Positions 28,293-37,437 of a stretch of DNA of 64,000 bases are shown piece by piece. Location of the stretch: positions 1,240,001 through 1,304,000 of the forward strand of contig NZ_BPIJ01000001.1 in NCBI RefSeq assembly GCF_026004055.1. The letters are read 5' to 3'. Every line of letters begins with the position of its first letter. Position 1 is the stretch's first letter. Below the pieces are notes generated by a model, which was not told the DNA's origin, searched no databases, and worked only from the letters and a program-made list of their open reading frames with translations. Source of the DNA: Meiothermus sp. GTDB taxonomy: Bacteria; Deinococcota; Deinococci; Deinococcales; Thermaceae. The translations under genes and the position numbers were made by a program.

Positions 28293-29036
28293 TCAAGGCT
28301 GGCCCAGAGCCCGATCCAGAAAGGCCAGGGTTCTCGCTGCTACCTCGTCCCAGCCTGTTTCGGCAGGAATGGTAGCAGGGTTATCACCGCGCTGGGGGCC
28401 GTAGGCACCAAACCCGGCATGGTTGAGGCCGGGGATGGTTTGCCGTTCGGTGTTCTTGGGGAATTTGTTTTGACTGGCCTCGAGCTGCTCCTGGCGGATG
28501 ACCCCATCTTTTTCGGCGAACAAGGCCAGGGTAGGCAGGGCCCGCCCCGAGAGATCGTTCTGGGGATAGGCCGCCCACATCACCAGGGCCTTCACGCTGG
28601 GGTTGCTGTCGGCAAAATTGGAGGCCACCACCCCACCCAAGCTATGCCCCCCCACGGCCCAGGGCAACTGCGGGGCCTCGGCCATGGCCTGGCGGGCCTT
28701 GCCTTGCTCGGTGACGGCCAGGTTGAAGCGCACCTGGAGCAGCGCCACCCGGTACCCCCCCTGGGCAATCCGGCGCATCACGGGGGCATAGGCTTGGGGC
28801 TCTACCAGACCCCCTGGATAGAAGGCCAGCCCGCCCTTAACCGGCCCTGTCGGAAGGAAGACCCAGCCGTAGGGGGCAGCGCGTACCTGCACCTGGGCAT
28901 CGGTTTGTAGGGCGGCCTGGGCAGCCTGATCTGCTGGATAAGGTTTGAGAGCCTGCCGGGTATACCAGACCATGGCCCCGGCAAAAAGCAGCAGGCCGCC
29001 AAAGAAAACCAGCCAGAAAACGCGGTATTTGTTCAT
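28293..29036 (-). CDS. Membrane-anchored alpha/beta hydrolase
   Basis: The 247-residue protein starts with a membrane anchor (VFWLVFFGGLLLFAGAMVWY). The hydrolase part contains FYPGGLVEPQAYAP, the nucleophile elbow VGGHSLGGVVASNFA, a likely acid in LALFAEKDGVI and the catalytic His in GLNHAGFGAYG. The substrate is unknown. It lies downstream of the RND transporter gene in the same direction with a gap of 38 bp, so it may belong to that operon. ATG at 29036 is taken; the frame starts 8 codons earlier. Confidence 0.8.
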   Translation of the reverse strand: MNKYRVFWLVFFGGLLLFAGAMVWYTRQALKPYPADQAAQAALQTDAQVQVRAAPYGWVFLPTGPVKGGLAFYPGGLVEPQAYAPVMRRIAQGGYRVALLQVRFNLAVTEQGKARQAMAEAPQLPWAVGGHSLGGVVASNFADSNPSVKALVMWAAYPQNDLSGRALPTLALFAEKDGVIRQEQLEASQNKFPKNTERQTIPGLNHAGFGAYGPQRGDNPATIPAETGWDEVAARTLAFLDRALGQP

Positions 29037-29074
29037 ACAAGCAAAGGGAATAGGGGTCACTGCCCGAAAGCATT

Positions 29075-32000
29075 TTAGTCGCCAACTGCTGGGGCCGCGC
29101 TAACCTGGCCCCGACGCTCCTGGCGCAGCTTCTCATAGCGCTTGCGTTCAAACAGATAAAACGCCGCTGGCACCACAAACAAGGTGAGCAGCATGGAGAC
29201 CGAGACCCCTCCCAGGATAATGATGCCCAGGGGCTTGCGGAACTCTGATCCCTCGCCGGTTGCAGCGATGAGGGGAATGGAGATCATCAGCACCGTCAGG
29301 GTGGTCATGAGAATGGGTCGCAAACGCAGCCGGGCGGCCTCTACCAGGGCCTCATACAGAGGCTTTTCGCGGGCCTCGCGCACCGCAAAGTCTAGCAGCA
29401 GGATGGCGTTTTTGGTGACCAGCCCAATCAGAATCACCACCCCCAGCACCGAGACTACGTCGAGGCCGCTTCTGAAGAAGTAGAGGAACCAGAAGGCCCC
29501 CACCAGCGCGAGCGGCACGGGCAGCAGCAGGTAGAGGGGGTAGCGGAAGGTGTTGAACTGGCTCGAGATCACCAAAAAGTTGAGCAGGAGGGCGAGCCCA
29601 AAGGCAATGGGGGCGCTGCGGGCCAGGTCGCCCACAAAGGCGGTGGAGCCCTGGGTCTCGAGGCGCACGCCGTCGGTAAACACCCCGGCCTTTTCCAGCT
29701 CCTGGCGTACCAGGTTGGAAAGCTGGAAGGTGCCGATTTCAGAGCCCGGCGCGCGGTTAGCCGTGATGCCGGTAGAGAAAGCTTGGTTGGTGCGGGAAAG
29801 CTGGGCTGGGGTTTGGCGGCTTTCGAACTGCCCCAGGCTTCCCAGCGGGAGCGTGCTGCGCAAGGCGGGGGCCGTCACCGGGAGCGAGAGCAGGCTGGTC
29901 TGGTCGGGTACCAAGCGCGGGTCGGCCTTAACCACAATGGGAATATCGTCGCCGCCGGAGCGCAGGTTGCCGGCCTCGGTGCCGGCGTTGTAAATGCGCA
30001 GGGTCTGGGCCAGGTCGTTGGGGGTCAGGCCGGTGCCCAGCAGTTTGCTGGGATTGGGCACCAGCACCCGCTCGGTGGCGGTCTCCTCGAGGCTGCTGCG
30101 CACGTCAATCAGATAGGGTAGCTGGCGCATCACCTGCAAAGCCTGCCGGTTCTTTTGGGCCAGCAGCTCGGGGTTGGGCGCGGTCAGGGTGTACTGCAGG
30201 TCGGCGGCGCCACCCGGCCCCCCTTCCGGTACCGTCACCCGCAGGTCGGCCTCGGGTCGGTCGGCCACGAGTTTGGCCAGGGCCTCGCGGTAGATGGGCA
30301 ATAGGTCGTAGACGTTCTCGCGTTCGTCCTTGGGCACCAGCTCAATCACCAGGCGGGCCCGTTCGGGGTTGCCCGCCCCCAGAATGTTCTGAGAGCTACC
30401 CACGGTATTGAGCACCGCCCGAACCTCGGGCCGGTCTGCGAGCCAGCCCTCGAGCCGCCGTGAAAGGGCATTGGTCTCGGAAAGCGCGGTGCCCTTGGGC
30501 AGCAACAGGTCTACGTTCATCTGGCCGTTATCGTTTTTGGCGGTGAAGTTGAAAGGAATTTTAGGGCCCACGTAGCCAATGCTCAGGAAGAAGCCCAGGC
30601 CCAACAAGAGCACCAGACCGCTTCGCTTCAGGGCGGCGGCCAGGGTGCGGGCGTACAGCTCGCGCAGCCCCAAGAATACCCGCTCCGAAACCCCGTGCAG
30701 GCTGCCGGTAATGGCCCCGGCCAGCCCGAAAATCACCGAGAATAGCCAGCGCAAGGGGGCCAGGAGCAGGGTGATGGGTGTGATCAGAACATTGAACAGG
30801 CGGCGTTCCCAGCTCAGGCCCGGCTGCCGGTAGACATGCAACCGCAGCCCCCAGCGCAAGTCCTGGCCAAGGCCCAGGAAGCGGGCCCCCAGTTGCCGCC
30901 AGGTTGGGGGCTCGGGGTCGGGGAAGTAGGCCAGGCGCACGGTCAGGAAGAACAGGGCCTCGAGCCAGCTCACCGCAATGGCCGCGGCCAGCACAATGCC
31001 GAACTGTCGGAAAAACTCCCCGATGATGCCCGGCAAGAAGCTAATCGGCAAAAACACCGCCAAAAGCGAGAGGGTGGCCGCCGAAACCGCCGAGAGTACC
31101 TCGGTAGAGCCCTTGAGCACCGCTTGCAGGTTGTCGTAGCCCATTTTGCGGTAACGCTCGATGTTCTCAGCCAGCACAATGGAGTCGTCTACCACGATGC
31201 CGACCGCCACGATGATGGCCAGCAGGCTGATGATGTTAAAGGTAAAGCCCAGCAAGCCAAACACAATCAAAGCGCCCGACATGGTGATGGGGATGGCCAG
31301 CACCACGCTAAACACCGAGTTCAGCTTGCCCAGAAAGACCAGGGTGATGAAGGAGACGATCAGGGCGACTAGCAGCACCTCGCGGAAGGTGTCGTTGACG
31401 GTGTTCTCGATGAAGGTGGTGGTGTCGCCCACAATGCGGGCCTGGTAGCCCTGGGGCAGGCGGGCTTCCTGCAGGGTGCGCTTGATGCCCTGGGCCACCG
31501 CCACGGCGTTGGAGTCGGGGGTTTTGCGCACCGCTAGGGGAATCACTGGCTGGCCGTTGAGCCGGGTCAGGCGGGTGGGCTCGGCCTGGGTGTCGCGCAC
31601 CACGCCCAGGTCGCGCACCTCGAGGCCTCGCGCCGGATCTACCAGAATGCGCCCCACCTCCTCCGGGGTGGTGGGGGTGTTGCGCAGGGTGAACAGCAGG
31701 CGCTGCCCCTGGTCGCTCTGGGTGCCGGCAGGCACTGCTAGCGCCGAGGCCTGGATGGCCCCCACCACCTGGGCCGGGGAGAGGTTGTAGGAGGCCACCT
31801 TGTAGGGGTCGAGCAAGACCTGGATCTGCCGGTCGGGAGCCCCTTGCACCTGCACATCGGCCACCCCGCTAACGAGCTGGAGCCTGGGCTTGAGCACGTC
31901 GTTGGCGTACTTAGCCACCTCGCGCAGGTCACGCCCCTCGGCGGACAGGGCGATGAACAGGATGGGCGCTGCCGCAGGGTCGAAGCGCTGCACCACCGGG

Positions 32001-32428
32001 GCCTGGGCATCGCGCGGCAACTGGCCGCGCACCGCCGCGACCCGCTGGGAGACATCGGTGGCCACGCGGTTGACGTCCTGCCCAAACTCGAACGAAACGA
32101 TTACCTGAGAGAAGCCCTCTCCCGAAAGCGAGGCGATCTGGTCGAGGCCGGAAAGGGTCGAGACCGCGTCCTCGATGGGGCGGCTCACCTGCTGCTCGAC
32201 TTCCTCGGGCCCGGCACCAGGGTAGGCCGTCGTGACGGCCACCACCGGAATTTCAAAACGCGGTAGCAGGTCTACCCCCACCCGGCTGCCCGAGATGAGG
32301 CCAAAGAGCACCATGGCCAGAAAAATCGCGGTGGAAAATACGAAGCGCTTGACAAAGAACGCAATGACCGGATTCTCGGGTTTATCGCCGGTTTGGGGCT
32401 CTTGGTTTTTACGTTCTTCCTGGCTCAT
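29075..32428 (-). CDS. RND-family efflux transporter (AcrB/MdtC-like)
   Basis: The 1117-residue protein is the inner-membrane proton-driven pump of a tripartite efflux system. It has a first transmembrane helix after residue 25, large periplasmic loops after TM1 and TM7, and the TM4 proton-relay pair in VGIVVDDSIVLAENIERYR. Typical core motifs are AYPGAGPEEVEQQVSRPIED and GLVTKNAILLLDFA. ATG at 32428 follows GGAGGGGG, while the frame opens 6 codons earlier. It lies in an operon with an adaptor, two TolC-type proteins and a MarR regulator. The substrates are not predictable from sequence. Confidence 0.93.
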   Translation of the reverse strand: MSQEERKNQEPQTGDKPENPVIAFFVKRFVFSTAIFLAMVLFGLISGSRVGVDLLPRFEIPVVAVTTAYPGAGPEEVEQQVSRPIEDAVSTLSGLDQIASLSGEGFSQVIVSFEFGQDVNRVATDVSQRVAAVRGQLPRDAQAPVVQRFDPAAAPILFIALSAEGRDLREVAKYANDVLKPRLQLVSGVADVQVQGAPDRQIQVLLDPYKVASYNLSPAQVVGAIQASALAVPAGTQSDQGQRLLFTLRNTPTTPEEVGRILVDPARGLEVRDLGVVRDTQAEPTRLTRLNGQPVIPLAVRKTPDSNAVAVAQGIKRTLQEARLPQGYQARIVGDTTTFIENTVNDTFREVLLVALIVSFITLVFLGKLNSVFSVVLAIPITMSGALIVFGLLGFTFNIISLLAIIVAVGIVVDDSIVLAENIERYRKMGYDNLQAVLKGSTEVLSAVSAATLSLLAVFLPISFLPGIIGEFFRQFGIVLAAAIAVSWLEALFFLTVRLAYFPDPEPPTWRQLGARFLGLGQDLRWGLRLHVYRQPGLSWERRLFNVLITPITLLLAPLRWLFSVIFGLAGAITGSLHGVSERVFLGLRELYARTLAAALKRSGLVLLLGLGFFLSIGYVGPKIPFNFTAKNDNGQMNVDLLLPKGTALSETNALSRRLEGWLADRPEVRAVLNTVGSSQNILGAGNPERARLVIELVPKDERENVYDLLPIYREALAKLVADRPEADLRVTVPEGGPGGAADLQYTLTAPNPELLAQKNRQALQVMRQLPYLIDVRSSLEETATERVLVPNPSKLLGTGLTPNDLAQTLRIYNAGTEAGNLRSGGDDIPIVVKADPRLVPDQTSLLSLPVTAPALRSTLPLGSLGQFESRQTPAQLSRTNQAFSTGITANRAPGSEIGTFQLSNLVRQELEKAGVFTDGVRLETQGSTAFVGDLARSAPIAFGLALLLNFLVISSQFNTFRYPLYLLLPVPLALVGAFWFLYFFRSGLDVVSVLGVVILIGLVTKNAILLLDFAVREAREKPLYEALVEAARLRLRPILMTTLTVLMISIPLIAATGEGSEFRKPLGIIILGGVSVSMLLTLFVVPAAFYLFERKRYEKLRQERRGQVSAAPAVGD

Positions 32429-32471
32429 ACCGCCCCCTCCAGCCAAGCCAGCTCACGCGCCTGGCAAACCC

Positions 32472-33698
32472 TCACTGCACCACCTCCACGGCATCGCCGT
32501 CGGAGAGGCTCGAGGGCACCGGAAACACCACCGGCTGGTTGCCCAACCCTTCCACCGCAACCCGGGTACCGGTATCGCCCAGCACCCGCACCGGTGTGCG
32601 CACTGCCTTGCCTTCCTGTACCACAAACACAAAGGTGCTGCGTCCTTCGGTGCGAAGGGCTCCTGCCGGCAACAGCCGCCCCTGGGCCAGGGTCAGGGTA
32701 TAGCGCAGCTGGGCGCTGGCTCCGGGAGGCAAGGCCCCCTGGGGCCGGGCGGTGAGCTCGACGAGGCGGTCGGTGCCGGGAATTTTGCTGCTCTTGGTCA
32801 GGGTGGCCGGATAGGTCTGGCCGCCGTAGATCAAGTCTACCCGGCTGCCCAGGGGCAACACGGCGGCCTCCTCGGGCGGTAGGCGGAAGGTAGCCTCGAG
32901 CTGGCTGGTATCGGCCAGCCGGAAGGCCCGCTGTCCCGCACTCACAAACTCGCCGGGGTTCACAAAAATCTCCGCCACCACGCCCGCAAACGGGGCCCGC
33001 ACCTCGGTGTCGGCTACGGCCCGGCGGGCCTGGGCCAGCTGGTTCTGGGCTTGTTGCACCTGCAGACGCAGCAGGGCCAGGTCTTCACTGGAGGCCCGCT
33101 GGGCACGGGCCAGGTTTTCGCGGGCGTTGTCGGCGGCGGCCTTGGCCTGGTTGTAGGCGGCCTCGAGGCCGGTAAGTTCTACCTGAGAAATGGCGCCGGC
33201 GGCAAAGAGCTGCTTGCCTTCGCGGTAGCGCCGCTCGGCTACCTGGAGGTTGGCCAGGGCCGACTCGAGGCTGGCCTGCAACGGCGCCAGGGAGCCCGAG
33301 GTGGAGCGCTGGGCCCGCTCGAGATTCACCCGGGCTTGCTCTAAGGCCAGCTCGGCATTACGCAGGGCGGTTTGTGCATTTACGGGGTCGAGCCGCAGCA
33401 CCACCTGCCCCTGGGCTACCCCGCTGCCCTCGGTGACCCGCACCTCGAGTACTTTGCCCGAGGCCGTAGCCCCCACCTGGCTCTCGCGAGCCGGCGTTAG
33501 GGTCGCGCCGGTGGTACGGGTGGTGGTGAGGGTGCCGTTTTGGGCCTCTATTACCCGCACCTTTACGCTGCGGGTCGCGGCGGCTTCGGCTACCGGTGCG
33601 GACGTCTCGTTTTGGGCCGGCCTGCGGGGGCCACACCCCCCCAGCACCAGGGCCAGCAAGCCCAGCCAGACCCCCATCTGATACCAGGGCTTACCCAT
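32472..33698 (-). CDS. RND efflux periplasmic adaptor, lipoprotein
   Basis: The 408-residue protein has a lipoprotein signal with LVLGGCG, then the membrane-fusion layout: an outer beta domain, a lipoyl half (GATASGKVLEVRVTEGSGVAQGQVVLRLD), a long coiled-coil hairpin of Ala, Gln and Leu-rich helices (about residues 110-225), the second lipoyl half (VRAPFAGVVAEIFVNPGEFV), and beta-barrel and membrane-proximal domains. It links the RND pump (32428) to an outer-membrane channel. The start overlaps the end of the upstream tolC gene by 1 nt. Confidence 0.92.
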   Translation of the reverse strand: MGKPWYQMGVWLGLLALVLGGCGPRRPAQNETSAPVAEAAATRSVKVRVIEAQNGTLTTTRTTGATLTPARESQVGATASGKVLEVRVTEGSGVAQGQVVLRLDPVNAQTALRNAELALEQARVNLERAQRSTSGSLAPLQASLESALANLQVAERRYREGKQLFAAGAISQVELTGLEAAYNQAKAAADNARENLARAQRASSEDLALLRLQVQQAQNQLAQARRAVADTEVRAPFAGVVAEIFVNPGEFVSAGQRAFRLADTSQLEATFRLPPEEAAVLPLGSRVDLIYGGQTYPATLTKSSKIPGTDRLVELTARPQGALPPGASAQLRYTLTLAQGRLLPAGALRTEGRSTFVFVVQEGKAVRTPVRVLGDTGTRVAVEGLGNQPVVFPVPSSLSDGDAVEVVQ

Positions 33699-34681
33699 TA
33701 GCGGCCTCCCGCCAGCAGGCTGTAGTAGGCCCGCCAGTAGTTACCCAGGGCCTGCTGGGCGGCCAGCTCGGCCTGAATAAACGAAAGCTCGGTCTGGAGG
33801 TAGGCCAACTGGCTGATCAAGCCCGCATCCAGACGTTTTTTGTCGTTGGAGAGGGCCTCGCGGGCGTTGGCCAGGGCCGCTTGCTGCACCGAGAGGGCGC
33901 GGGCAGCGGCCTGCAGGTTCTGCAACAAAGAGTCGTACTGAAGCCCCAGCCCCCGCTCGACTTCCCGGGCCCCGGCTGCCGCCTGCTCGGCCCTCGAGCG
34001 AGCCGCCTCGATCTCGGCCCGGGCAGCATAGCTGGGGTCGAGCAACTCCACCTGCAAAGCAGCCAACTCGGCCCGCTGGCGGGCTTGCAAGACGTCGGGG
34101 TTCTTGCCCAGCAATGCCTGCACCACCGAGGCTTCGGGCAGGGCCGGGGGGGTGGGCAGGGGGGCCAGGGTAGCAAACGCGCCTACCAGGCTCCGCAGCG
34201 AGGCTTGGGCCAGCGCCAGCCCATTCTCGGCCCGGGTCAGGTTGCTTCTGGCATCGTCCAGGCGGTTCTGGGCGTTGCGCACATCCAAAGCCGTACCGGA
34301 GCCGTTGCGTTGGCGGATTTGGGCCACCTCGAGGCCCCGGGTGGCAATCTCCTGGGCCTTCTGAGCCAGGCGCACCTGAAGCTGAGCCTCGAGCACCTGC
34401 GCATAGGCCCCCACAATGCTGCTCTGGGCCTGCACCACGGCCCGGTCGTAGCTGGCCTGGGCCAACGCCGCGCGCTGCTCGGCCTGTACTTTGCTGGGGC
34501 GGGTCAGCAGGGGGTCGGAGAGCACCCGCTGTAGGTTGGCTTGGGCATCGTCGAGTTCGGCTTTGGCGGCCACCACCGGGGCTTGCGCGGTGGCCTTGGC
34601 CAGGGCCGCTTCCAGGGTCAGGTTCTGGGCCAGGGCGAGCGGGAATAGGAATAAAAGAAGGGTGGGAAAGGCCAGTTTCAT
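33698..34681 (-). CDS. TolC-family outer membrane channel protein, short
   Basis: A signal peptide (LAFPTLLLFLFPLALAQ) is followed by alternating long amphipathic helices with TolC-type repeats: SLVGAFATLAPLP at mid-protein, and an Ala, Gln and Leu-rich coiled coil to the end (LDAGLISQLAYLQTELSFIQAE). With 327 residues it is shorter than typical TolC proteins. It is the second of two TolC-like genes in this operon, with a 4-nt overlap to the first. Confidence 0.82.
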   Translation of the reverse strand: MKLAFPTLLLFLFPLALAQNLTLEAALAKATAQAPVVAAKAELDDAQANLQRVLSDPLLTRPSKVQAEQRAALAQASYDRAVVQAQSSIVGAYAQVLEAQLQVRLAQKAQEIATRGLEVAQIRQRNGSGTALDVRNAQNRLDDARSNLTRAENGLALAQASLRSLVGAFATLAPLPTPPALPEASVVQALLGKNPDVLQARQRAELAALQVELLDPSYAARAEIEAARSRAEQAAAGAREVERGLGLQYDSLLQNLQAAARALSVQQAALANAREALSNDKKRLDAGLISQLAYLQTELSFIQAELAAQQALGNYWRAYYSLLAGGR

Positions 34682-36021
34682 CGGTTCACCTCGCTGAGGG
34701 GTAGGGCATAAAAACGGTATAGGTCTAAAATTCGCTGGGTGCGGCCCAGCTCGGCTTGCTCCAGGTTCAGTTGGGCTTGGGCCAGGGCCAGTTCGGCTTG
34801 CAGGGTGGCGAGAGGGCTTGCGAGCCCCAGCCGCTCGCGCTCGCGGGCCTCGGCCAGGCTCCGCTCGGCATCGCTGCGGGCCTGCTGGGCGTTGGCCAGA
34901 CCCTGTTCGGCGGTCTGCAAGGCCGAACGCAGCAGGTCTTCTTGCTGCTTGCTGCTGCGGCGGGCGGCCTCTACAGCCTGGCGGGCCGCTTCTACCTGCT
35001 TCTGGGCGGCCTCGAGGGCGTCCAGTACCCCAAAGGCAATGTTGGCCGAGAGGCCGATTTGCAGCGTGCCCACAATCCGATCCTGGGGGGCGCTGCGGCC
35101 CTGGGACTGGTTGGTGTAGCTGAGGCTCGGTTGCAGGGTGCGGGAGTTGAGCGAGAGCGTGAGGCTGTCGTTGTCGGAGGTGTTGCGGGTATAGCTCCCC
35201 TGCACCACCGGCAGCACCCCCCGCACCGCCCGGTCGTAGGCGACCTGGGCGTTGGCCAGTTGCAGCTCGGCCTGGCGCACTTGGGGCGGGGTGCCCTCGC
35301 TGGGCACGATCAGCCGGGGTGGGGGGTCGCTACTGGGCCCTACCAGGTCGGCCAGGCCCTGCTTTGCCAGAGTTAGGTTGCGCTCGGCATCGGCTTGCTG
35401 AAGGGCAGCCTGGCGCAAGCTGGCCTCGGCCTGGCGCACCTCGCTGGGGCTGGCCGCTCCCCGGCTTTCGCGCAGCTTGGCGGCCTCGAGGCTGGCCTGC
35501 GCTAGCCGCACCCCCAGCCGCGCAACCTCGAGGCCCCGTTCGGCCAACCGCACCCGCAAGAAAGCCTCGACGGCCTGGGCCTCGAGCTGGGTGCGGGCCT
35601 GGCGTAATCCCAACGCGGCCTGCTCGACCCCGATGGCGGCCTGGTTGACCGCATCCGAGACGTCGCCAAATGGAAACGGGGTGAAGGTCAGGCCCAGGGT
35701 TATCTGTCGCCCATCGCTGGGTAGGGTAATGCACTGTGGATTGAGGGGGTTGGGGCAGGTAGGTGGGCCGGGGGGTGGCGTCACCTCAAAAAACGAAACT
35801 CCCCCCTGGGCCTGCAGGCTCACCGGGCTCTGGGTAGCCCGTAGCTGGGCCTGGGCGGCTTCCAGCCCCAACCGGGCCTGCAGCAGCGAGGGGTGGTTCT
35901 CCAGAGGCGCAAAGAAACCCTGTGCGATCCCAAAATTGAGCGCAGCTACTGCCAGGGCCAGCACTGTATGCTTGGCTTTATGTCCCTGACCCCCGTCCCC
36001 TACGCCCTGAGGCCTGCTCAT
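34678..36021 (-). CDS. TolC-family outer membrane channel protein, long
   Basis: The 447-residue protein has a signal-like segment (TVLALAVAALNFGIAQG) after a polar N-terminal extension. The duplicated TolC repeat of beta strands and coiled coils follows: ITLGLTFTPFPFGDVSDAVNQA in the first half and GTLQIGLSANIAFGVLDALEA in the second. It is the full-size channel of the operon. Its start overlaps the MarR gene by 4 nt and its stop overlaps the short tolC gene by 4 nt. Confidence 0.88.
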   Translation of the reverse strand: MSRPQGVGDGGQGHKAKHTVLALAVAALNFGIAQGFFAPLENHPSLLQARLGLEAAQAQLRATQSPVSLQAQGGVSFFEVTPPPGPPTCPNPLNPQCITLPSDGRQITLGLTFTPFPFGDVSDAVNQAAIGVEQAALGLRQARTQLEAQAVEAFLRVRLAERGLEVARLGVRLAQASLEAAKLRESRGAASPSEVRQAEASLRQAALQQADAERNLTLAKQGLADLVGPSSDPPPRLIVPSEGTPPQVRQAELQLANAQVAYDRAVRGVLPVVQGSYTRNTSDNDSLTLSLNSRTLQPSLSYTNQSQGRSAPQDRIVGTLQIGLSANIAFGVLDALEAAQKQVEAARQAVEAARRSSKQQEDLLRSALQTAEQGLANAQQARSDAERSLAEARERERLGLASPLATLQAELALAQAQLNLEQAELGRTQRILDLYRFYALPLSEVNR

Positions 36022-36485
36022 GGCTTCACCGTCCGCTCTGAAGGCTGTGGGTTGTCCGGGGCCGGCTCGGTCAGTTTGCGATAACTCTGGGTCAGCATAC
36101 GAATCTCCTCTGGACTGAGTCGGGCAAAGCGTTCACGCGAGACTTCCCTCCAGTTCTGGCGCATCTGCGCCAGGAAATCTTTGCCGGTATCGGTCAGCAG
36201 AATGCGCACCTTGCGCTTGTTGTTGGCGTCGAGTTCACGCCGTACCAGACTGCGCTCCTCGAGGCCCGCCAGAAGCTGCGAAACCCCCGGCGGCGAAGCG
36301 TCCATCACGAAGGCCAGCCCCGAGGGCTGGTCGATTCCCTCCGAGATGCACATCAGGGCAAACGCCTGCATGGGCGAAACCCCCAGCCCCTCGAAGGCTT
36401 TTTGCTGGTCGAGCCGCATCTGCCACACCAGATGGGTGGACAACCGCCATAGCTCGTCCAACATTTCGTCCAACACAAACTTCAT
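36018..36485 (-). CDS. MarR-family transcription regulator of the efflux operon
   Basis: The 155-residue protein has MarR features: an N-terminal dimerisation helix, a winged helix with VSPMQAFALMCISEGIDQPSGLA and DASPPGVSQLLAGLEERSLVRRE as recognition helix, and a wing with NNKRKVRILLTDTGKDFL. It is the first gene of the efflux operon and probably represses it until a ligand binds. ATG at 36485 is chosen; ATG at 36491 is possible. A palindrome covers the start region (see 36481-36500). Confidence 0.9.
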   Translation of the reverse strand: MKFVLDEMLDELWRLSTHLVWQMRLDQQKAFEGLGVSPMQAFALMCISEGIDQPSGLAFVMDASPPGVSQLLAGLEERSLVRRELDANNKRKVRILLTDTGKDFLAQMRQNWREVSRERFARLSPEEIRMLTQSYRKLTEPAPDNPQPSERTVKP

Positions 36486-36500
36486 ACGCATGAAATATTA
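36481..36500 (-). promoter_or_regulatory. Promoter and candidate MarR operator
   Basis: A TAATAT -10 box (36500-36495) ends 9 nt before the ATG at 36485, which gives a near-leaderless mRNA. The palindrome TTCAT-ACGC-ATGAA (36481-36494) overlaps the start codon and the expected transcription start. A bound MarR dimer here would block the operon. Confidence 0.5.
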
Positions 36501-36558
36501 GGCCAGCTAACAGGTAGGGAAAGAAGGTTTCGCTACAGTTTTCACAAAAAGGTCGCTA

Positions 36559-36844
36559 GTGGTCTGGTAACAAAATACGCAGTATGGGGTTTAGCCTTCA
36601 GAACGCGCCGTGTCTCGTAAACCTGGGCCTTCGGTGTCTTGCCTGTACGGTCATGCAAAAAGCACCCCACCCCGCTTCGCCCCTTCCCTCCCCTACTGCG
36701 TAGGGGAGGCCAGGTGGGGTGGCTGACCTGGCCCTTCACGCAGCGGATTGGGGGCCTTGCCTGATACCCTCCCCCACCCTCCCTACGCGGTAGGGAGGGC
36801 GTTTTTAGGCCATCTCGGGGGCCGAAGTGGGATGGAATCTCTAC
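36559..36844. mobile_element. MITE-like element, family A, truncated copy 3
   Basis: The left end carries the same GTGGTCTGGTAAC repeat as the copies at 8887 and 27587, and the sequence follows the second copy closely. It stops after GGAATCTCTACA, so about 55 bp including the right inverted repeat are lost. It fills most of the gap between the MarR gene and the gene at 36912. Confidence 0.75.
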
Positions 36845-36911
36845 AATCGCCACACCCCACATGCCACAGGCCTTGGGGGCTTCACGTCAGGCATGGTAAG
36901 CTACTCTCAAC

Positions 36912-37277
36912 ATGGGGGAAAAAATCTTCGAAGAGCGGGAGCTGATCTTAGAGTTGTTCCCTGGAACTTCCCCGGAGCTCTTGCCTCCGGGGGAAGTGCT
37001 TTATTACCGCGACGCCGAGGGGCGGGTTCATATCCAGGAAAACCCGCTCCACCTGGTGTTGGAGCCCCTCGAGCCCCTTGCTAGCACCACGCCCATCATC
37101 TGCGAGGCGTGCTTGCGGCATATATCGCGCAGTGCCGCCGGGTTCTTCCGCTTTGGGGTTGGGCAAGACGGGCGGCGCTTCCGCTATGTGGCCCTGTGCC
37201 GCGATACCGAAAGCTGCTCGGGGACGGCCCGGCCAGGGCGTTTGAGGGAAATCCTGTTAAGGGGTATACTGCCCTGA
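36912..37277 (+). CDS. Hypothetical protein with a four-cysteine zinc-finger-like C-terminus
   Basis: The 121-residue product has an acidic N-terminal half (FEERELILELFPG, then VLYYRDAEGRVHIQ). A C-terminal part has CEACLRHISRSAAGFFRFGV and CRDTESC, so four cysteines are placed as in a treble-clef zinc finger (C-x2-C ... C-x5-C). It resembles the zinc-finger end of FusB/FBP-type ribosome-associated proteins, but that is only a loose pattern match and I do not assign a function. TAAGCT at 36897-36902 lies 9 nt before the ATG. Gfh1 and LysS genes follow in the same direction. Confidence 0.6.
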   Translation: MGEKIFEERELILELFPGTSPELLPPGEVLYYRDAEGRVHIQENPLHLVLEPLEPLASTTPIICEACLRHISRSAAGFFRFGVGQDGRRFRYVALCRDTESCSGTARPGRLREILLRGILP

Positions 37278-37437
37278 GCAGGGCGAAGGCCAAAATCAGG
37301 CTCGGCAGAGGGTGCGCCGGGCCTCTTCCTTGCCGGGAGAAAGCCCTCTCACACAAATCTCAGCGCAATACTGCAGCATCGGTAGCGATTAGCGCGAAGG
37401 GTGCAGCGCCGCAACAAGTCCACTTTCAGGAGGCCGG

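Noticed and set aside
28081-28404. 107-codon plus-strand frame after the repeat cluster
   Set aside because: It overlaps the hydrolase gene in antisense, has no start signal and no recognisable domain.
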